Below are positions 44,636 to 48,453 of a DNA stretch of 48,453 nt, in pieces. Numbering within the stretch: the first letter of the stretch is position 1; each line of letters starts with the position of its first letter. Both the position numbers and the translations under genes were made by a program. Below the pieces are notes generated by a model that was not told the origin of the DNA, ran no database searches, and saw only the letters and a list, made by a program, of their open reading frames with translations. Origin of the DNA: a virus; the IMG/VR virus record IMGVR_UViG_3300037628_000183, positions 1 to 48,453 of that record; one strand, written 5' to 3'.

Positions 44636-44890
44636 ATGTCAAATAAGTGGATACAACTATGGGTACAAGCGAAAGACAGGATTACAACAGATCCGATTGC
44701 CTTGATGAAACGGTGCGACTCAATGCTACAGCGATTTGGGGCGGTGCCTTGCGCACCGGACGGCGTGCCTGTCCGTTCTGCGGATGGCACTATTGAGGTG
44801 CGGGTATACTCAGAATCAATGGTTGGAATAGTCAAAGGCTATCTCTCCGATTCGGGCTTTGAGGTGGTTCGTGAACAAGTCAATGACTAA
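44636..44890 (+). CDS. Last gene of the early block, small protein
   Basis: 84 residues (M-S-N-K-W-I-Q-L-W-V-Q-A-K-D ...). A beta-alpha mix, R-C-D-S-M-L-Q-R-F and V-R-V-Y-S-E-S-M-V-G. AAGGAGG upstream. Its last 11 bases overlap the end of the converging late gene; no clear terminator is visible between the two arms. Confidence 0.42.
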   Translation: MSNKWIQLWVQAKDRITTDPIALMKRCDSMLQRFGAVPCAPDGVPVRSADGTIEVRVYSESMVGIVKGYLSDSGFEVVREQVND

Positions 44891-45350
44891 CGCCACTTAG
44901 TATACATGCCATAGCACCGTGGCGATTGCCGATAATGAGCGCCCGCCGCTCGCTCGCCAGGCCGTAGCGCCAGTGCAAAGTATAGTCAGAAAACGACCCC
45001 AAGTACGCACATTCGGGGATTGCGCCGCAGCCGCGCCCCAGTGCGTCCTCAATGGCTCCTAGATGTCTCTCACTCGGCTCCCTCCACCCGTGCCAGCGTC
45101 CGGGTTTGTCCTTCTCTGTGGGCCGCAACCGCCACGGGTGGTAGCCGCGCAGCGTCACGTCCTCCACGACCGCGCACGCTATCCACAGATTGCATTCCGC
45201 GCAGTTCGGTACTGTCTCGCCCGCCACTATCCCGGCGGCGTCGTGGATCCAGGCGTCGGTTGCCCAGGCGGGCAGGGGTGGCAATGCGGGCGGCGCGTAG
45301 CAGGGAACGGCCACCAGGCTCGTGGCGAGGCAAGCGTGGAGAGTAATCAC
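44880..45350 (-). CDS. Possible SleB-like cell-wall hydrolase
   Basis: 156 residues from GTG (45350) in a GTGA overlap with the holin-like gene; a longer frame lacks support. A weak hydrophobic start (L-H-A-C-L-A-T-S-L-V-A-V-P-C) may be a signal peptide. A-A-G-I-V-A-G-E-T-V-P-N-C then A-C-A-V-V-E-D-V-T-L-R-G-Y resembles the E-x-x-G ... A-x-V-x-x-N-R core of Hydrolase_2 enzymes, with Glu of G-E-T as the catalytic candidate. Pair with the amidase would fit lysis. Family uncertain. Confidence 0.42.
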   Translation of the reverse strand: MITLHACLATSLVAVPCYAPPALPPLPAWATDAWIHDAAGIVAGETVPNCAECNLWIACAVVEDVTLRGYHPWRLRPTEKDKPGRWHGWREPSERHLGAIEDALGRGCGAIPECAYLGSFSDYTLHWRYGLASERRALIIGNRHGAMACILSGVSH

Positions 45351-45574
45351 CGTATCAACTGAATCAGCAGCAGCGCCAGTACCGGAATGGCAGCACCTAT
45401 CGCGCCCCATGCTCCTGCCTTGACTTTGAGCGTTGCTATTTCGGTATGGATTTTACCGACTTCCTCTCGCAGCGCCTCATAATGCTCGTCTAGCCGCTCT
45501 AGTTTTTTGAGTACGTAGACGCCCCATTGATCCCAACTATCTTCGCTGGCTTGCAGTTTCGGTGTGGGTGTCAT
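45347..45574 (-). CDS. Holin-like membrane protein (XhlA-type)
   Basis: 75 residues. A coiled N-terminal region (L-K-K-L-E-R-L-D-E-H-Y-E-A-L-R-E-E-V) leads to a C-terminal membrane span (W-G-A-I-G-A-A-I-P-V-L-A-L-L-L-I-Q). XhlA-type holin partners have exactly this form. It lies between the amidase and the second hydrolase candidate, as in a lysis cassette, with short overlaps. Confidence 0.55.
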   Translation of the reverse strand: MTPTPKLQASEDSWDQWGVYVLKKLERLDEHYEALREEVGKIHTEIATLKVKAGAWGAIGAAIPVLALLLIQLIR

Positions 45575-46314
45575 AGCAGCGCCTCAATCATTTCGTAGAG
45601 TTTGGGCTTCCAGTTCCCCGATGCCGCCGAGTCCCAGCCTGGACACTGCGTTTTGCCCGCGTAGGCCCCCACGTCCATGTGGCCCCGCACTGTCTCTGGC
45701 GTGACGTTCATCCTGTCATCATGAATGACCCACGCTGCTACCCGCGCGGCGGCTTGCAGTTGCACGGTGGCGGGATGATACTTATGAAGTGTACCGGCAA
45801 GGCCGACGCACAAATTTCGACATTTGTGTCCAGTGTGATCATGCCAATTGCCTTCCGTCAGTGCATTACACAACAGCGCCTCGCCAGTCTGAGTAACCCA
45901 GATTGAATAACAAGTGCTCGGCCGGCCGCCGTCCTTTTTGACATACCAGGAGGCGAAAGCGTGTGGACTGTCCGAGCAGGTGTGGTGGAAAGTCAAGCCG
46001 GTGATCTGGCTCAACTCACGCTGCCACCAGCCATCCTTGAGCAGGCCAGGGCAGTTGTCGTTACGGGGCAGGTCGGCGATGATGTCTTTGTCCCAGGGCT
46101 CATCAAGAAGGAATCTACCGGAGAGTGTCTTCAGGTACGCAGTTCCTTCACGAGTTTCAAGCGCGATGTCAATCCCTAGATTGGCAAGGCGAGAGGCTTC
46201 GTCTCCTGTAGTGCCACCGACCCATGCGATGTGCGCCCTCAGTTCGTAGTGCGTCGTTATGAGACGTATTGGGCAGCCATTCAAGTCGCTGAATAGATCA
46301 CTCACTATTGTCAT
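45571..46314 (-). CDS. N-acetylmuramoyl-L-alanine amidase endolysin
   Basis: 247 residues. An Amidase_2 core in the C-terminal two thirds: F-H-H-T (109-112), the W-H-D-H region (157-160), and G-H-M-D-V (211-215) with T-Q-C-P-G (222-226) giving the zinc ligands His, His and Cys. The N-terminal ~95 residues are a separate domain, perhaps for wall binding. It cleaves the bond between muramic acid and the first L-alanine. AGGAGGGG stands five bases before the ATG. No signal peptide, so export depends on a holin. Confidence 0.82.
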   Translation of the reverse strand: MTIVSDLFSDLNGCPIRLITTHYELRAHIAWVGGTTGDEASRLANLGIDIALETREGTAYLKTLSGRFLLDEPWDKDIIADLPRNDNCPGLLKDGWWQRELSQITGLTFHHTCSDSPHAFASWYVKKDGGRPSTCYSIWVTQTGEALLCNALTEGNWHDHTGHKCRNLCVGLAGTLHKYHPATVQLQAAARVAAWVIHDDRMNVTPETVRGHMDVGAYAGKTQCPGWDSAASGNWKPKLYEMIEALL

Positions 46315-46352
46315 TCTAACCCCTCCTAGCCTTATTCTTACTTATTCCAACC

Positions 46353-47135
46353 TTACCCTAACCTTTGTACAAGTGGCAGGAATACTCTATGCGTCACGTC
46401 GTGCAACAGCGCATCGTCAAGGTAAAAGTCGGCGTGCTTTAGTGGATGGGACGCCTGTGACCACACAAATACTGTGATCGTTGTCCCTTGCGCCTTGACG
46501 CGCTCCACGACTAGCGGCCTGGCATATTGCCCGTAAATTTGCTTTCGCGTGCCCCATACGACATTTGGCCCCAACGGGTCAATGCCCCCTGTCGGGTCAA
46601 TCCCCACGCTGAGCCAGTCTTGCGCCCACAGGATTGGATCGTCAGTGTCGCAGTCGTAGTCCAGCGGCAGGCGGTAGTGCGGCTTGAGATCGCAATTTGA
46701 GAACCACGAATGGGCATAGAGGCTGAACGTGTAGGAGTGGTCTGCCTCGGCGGCTACCTGTTGATACAAGCCGCCGCTATGACAACCCCAAAACGTGAAC
46801 CACTGTACTGCCTGATTGTTACTGCGAACACGCGCGGCGTCGGGTATCGCTGAGATAACCCGCACCTCTGGCCGCCTGGTGAGCCAGCCAGCGGAGCAAG
46901 GAAAGCCCTCGTGCCACCAGGCTGTCCAGCCCGTCGGCGGCGTGATTTCCTGGTACTGGTTATGGAATGGCCCGCCGCCTGGCGTCCAGTAGGTCGTCGC
47001 TAGATGCCAGCTTTTCTCAAAACTTTCATTAGTGATCAGCGGGGGGGCAGGCGCTTGCACTTCTTGGCGGGAGATGCATCCAGACAATAAGACAAGCGCG
47101 ATTATGATAAACGCTCCTGTCTTATTCACTGGCAT
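46353..47135 (-). CDS. Phage-encoded lipoprotein with carbohydrate-binding-like domain
   Basis: 260 residues. A signal peptide with hydrophobic core (A-F-I-I-I-A-L-V-L-L) ends in the lipobox L-L-S-G-C (16-20), Cys20 being lipidated. Residues ~35-235 look like a CBM4/9-type jelly roll (N-E-S-F-E-K-S-W, P-T-G-W-T-A-W, Y-Q-Q-V-A, S-Y-T-F-S-L-Y-A). The end V-F-L-P-L-V-Q-R is like the tails of Chloroflexota secreted proteins. It is next to lysis genes, so it may serve lysis or act as superinfection exclusion on the infected cell. Probably acquired from the host. Confidence 0.62.
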   Translation of the reverse strand: MPVNKTGAFIIIALVLLSGCISRQEVQAPAPPLITNESFEKSWHLATTYWTPGGGPFHNQYQEITPPTGWTAWWHEGFPCSAGWLTRRPEVRVISAIPDAARVRSNNQAVQWFTFWGCHSGGLYQQVAAEADHSYTFSLYAHSWFSNCDLKPHYRLPLDYDCDTDDPILWAQDWLSVGIDPTGGIDPLGPNVVWGTRKQIYGQYARPLVVERVKAQGTTITVFVWSQASHPLKHADFYLDDALLHDVTHRVFLPLVQRLG

Positions 47136-47334
47136 AGATCCTAATATAGCCCGTATTCCCTCCCACGGTACACTCTACCCAGTCCTGTTGCGTCGCTCCG
47201 GCACTCCCAGCATCTACGAGCCCAAAGTCCTCAGTAGCAAGGCCCCACGTCAGCAACCGCTCGCGTGCCTCCAGCGTCTCAATGCGCTTCTCCAGGTCTC
47301 GTAGCAGCGCCATCATCTCCTCCAGCGGCTTCAT
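47122..47334 (-). CDS. Small coiled-coil/beta protein of the tail region
   Basis: 70 residues from the ATG at 47334 (GGAGA upstream). An N-terminal coiled coil (L-E-E-M-M-A-L-L-R-D-L-E-K-R-I-E-T-L-E) is followed by a short beta end (W-V-E-C-T-V-G-G-N-T-G-Y-I-R-I). It may be a trimerising fibre base or chaperone. It overlaps the lipoprotein gene by 14 bases. Confidence 0.45.
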   Translation of the reverse strand: MKPLEEMMALLRDLEKRIETLEARERLLTWGLATEDFGLVDAGSAGATQQDWVECTVGGNTGYIRIYASE

Positions 47335-47353
47335 TGCGAGTCTCCGTGGCAAT

Positions 47354-48436
47354 TCATTGCGCCTCCGTCTCTATATCAATCTGATCGCTACCGTCCTCAT
47401 TGAGCGTGACGGTAGAGGCAATGAGCTTGTATGTCCCCTCTACGCCGAAGGCCCTTGCCGTCACCAGGTCGCCCAATTCATAGTCAGCGCCATACAGGCA
47501 GGACGCTGTCTGCTCCACGTCGAAGCTGAACGCATCCCGTGCCCGCAGTTCATCCAGCCGCCTGTCGCCCGCCGCGTTCTGTGCTGCCGTGGTCTTGAGG
47601 TTGCCAGCGCCTACGAAGACTTCGATGTTGTTGCTGACACTATGGTAATCTGCCCCGGTGCGGAGGACGATGTCTCTATTGTCCTCCGCACCCGCGCCGC
47701 CCACGATCGCTACCGTCTTTTCAGCGATGCGACTGTGGCGGTAGTGCGGGTTTGACATATTGCCCCGGTCGAGTGAGAATATGACCGTCGCGCTTCTATC
47801 TGTCCCGCGCTGCCCGGTATACCAGCGAAATTGCCAGGCTTGCGCCGCCGTCTTGATGAGGTCAAAGTCACCGCCCGCTACCAGCGCCAGATCTTGCAGT
47901 TCGGTCAACAGCTTCTTGTATGCGCAACTCCAGTCCAGGGTATTCCCGTTCGCACCGTCGGCCTGAATGCTCAGACCTGTAACCGCGCCATCGCGCAAGC
48001 GGCTATTGCCGGTCGTAGCGTTGGCGCAGGCATTGTAATCTACCAGCGTTTTCATTATTGTCTCGGCAGGATCGCTGGTGAACGCCGTTCGATCCGCCGT
48101 CGCCGTGTACCAGGCTATGATACGGGTAGAGAGAAACCACATTTGACCTGGGCAATAGGCGGTGAATATATCCCGATCGGTATACTGATGCTCCTGGCTA
48201 AGATATAAGCCGCCAAAGTCACGATACCAATCTATCCCGCGTCGCTGATTGCGCCGCCATACCTCGATCTGGCTACGGTTGCTCAGTAGCGCCACAGCGG
48301 CGTGATCGCCGTGCATGTTAAACGTGAGCAGGCCGGGATAGTTGACGCGCTTAGCATAGCTCAGACGCCAGAAGTCACTCGTCTCCGCAACCAATACGCC
48401 AGCGGGTGAGTAGAAGCGTAGTTTGTAGGATGCCAA
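47354..48436 (-). CDS. Tail protein, ReqiPepy6 Gp37-like
   Basis: 360 residues as read from TTG at 48436. The frame remains open to the window edge, and a slightly longer start across the circular join is possible. The N-terminal half (S-Y-A-K-R-V-N-Y-P-G-L-L-T-F, then D-F-G-G-L-Y-L-S-Q-E, F-T-A-Y-C-P-G-Q-M-W-F-L) and the middle (W-S-C-A-Y-K-K-L-L-T-E-L-Q-D-L-A) match the Gp37-like tail family (PF14594) that sits at the siphophage tail tip. Its place after the glycosidase-like gene, when the ends are joined, fits a tail module. Confidence 0.7.
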   Translation of the reverse strand: MASYKLRFYSPAGVLVAETSDFWRLSYAKRVNYPGLLTFNMHGDHAAVALLSNRSQIEVWRRNQRRGIDWYRDFGGLYLSQEHQYTDRDIFTAYCPGQMWFLSTRIIAWYTATADRTAFTSDPAETIMKTLVDYNACANATTGNSRLRDGAVTGLSIQADGANGNTLDWSCAYKKLLTELQDLALVAGGDFDLIKTAAQAWQFRWYTGQRGTDRSATVIFSLDRGNMSNPHYRHSRIAEKTVAIVGGAGAEDNRDIVLRTGADYHSVSNNIEVFVGAGNLKTTAAQNAAGDRRLDELRARDAFSFDVEQTASCLYGADYELGDLVTARAFGVEGTYKLIASTVTLNEDGSDQIDIETEAQ

Positions 48437-48453
48437 GCCTAGTGCGCTAATTG

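Noticed and set aside
1-48453. CRISPR array, integrase and attachment sites
   Set aside because: No regularly spaced repeats, no tyrosine or serine recombinase motif and no tRNA-end attachment site could be seen.

Overview
The window reads as one complete genome of a tailed bacteriophage (Caudoviricetes, siphovirus-type; long non-contractile tail inferred from the gene set), 48,453 bp, opened at an arbitrary point. Both edges fall in the same leftward late block. The gene cut at base 1 reaches a stop codon within two codons if base 1 is joined to base 48453, and tail genes continue across that join. The layout has two arms. A leftward late block runs from 25.35 kb down through base 1 and back to 44.88 kb. 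A rightward early block runs from 25.73 to 44.89 kb. They diverge at one promoter pair (25.41-25.48 kb) and converge at 44.88 kb. The host is a bacterium using sigma-70-type promoters and strong Shine-Dalgarno sites. A secreted lipoprotein ending in a 'FLPLVQR' tail and the style of several virion proteins suggest, without proof, a member of Chloroflexota.

Late block, in transcription order: a zinc-ribbon protein and a small membrane protein (25.35-24.8 kb); four fibre-like or lectin-like virion proteins and two small repeat proteins (24.7-19.7 kb); a ParB-methyltransferase fusion; small and large terminase; SPP1-like portal; small zinc proteins, a metallopeptidase-like protein and the minor head protein (16.6-13.0 kb); an internal promoter and terminator (13.04-12.57 kb); scaffold-like protein; two tandem decoration-like paralogues; major capsid protein; a membrane-anchored repeat protein; head-tail connectors; tail tube; tail chaperones joined by a -1 frameshift; tape measure; distal tail protein; lectin-tipped fibre; a glycosidase-like protein; then across the join a Gp37-like tail protein, a lipoprotein, an amidase endolysin, a holin-like protein and a possible second wall hydrolase.

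Early block: more than forty mostly small genes, many of them zinc ribbons or single-span membrane peptides. Recognisable ones are two HNH endonucleases, a MazG-like pyrophosphohydrolase, a ribbon-helix-helix (RHH) regulator with its own operator, a RecT-like annealing protein, an RHH/sigma-region-4 fusion, a replication-initiator-like protein, a DnaC-like helicase loader, a DUF5131 (radical-SAM-like) protein and a Vsr-like nuclease. I found no integrase, DNA polymerase, primase, tRNA or CRISPR array, so replication probably borrows host enzymes. A temperate lifestyle is not shown.

The most unusual content is RNA-level. Three consensus promoters each lead into a folded leader that would block the next gene: two by long terminators (25.6 and 38.5 kb), one by a 13-bp stem over the ribosome-binding site (40.9 kb). 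A family of GC-rich, hairpin-forming intergenic elements with shared exact repeats lies between 27.7 and 34.3 kb. All functional names rest on motif and family recognition by eye; no database search was run.
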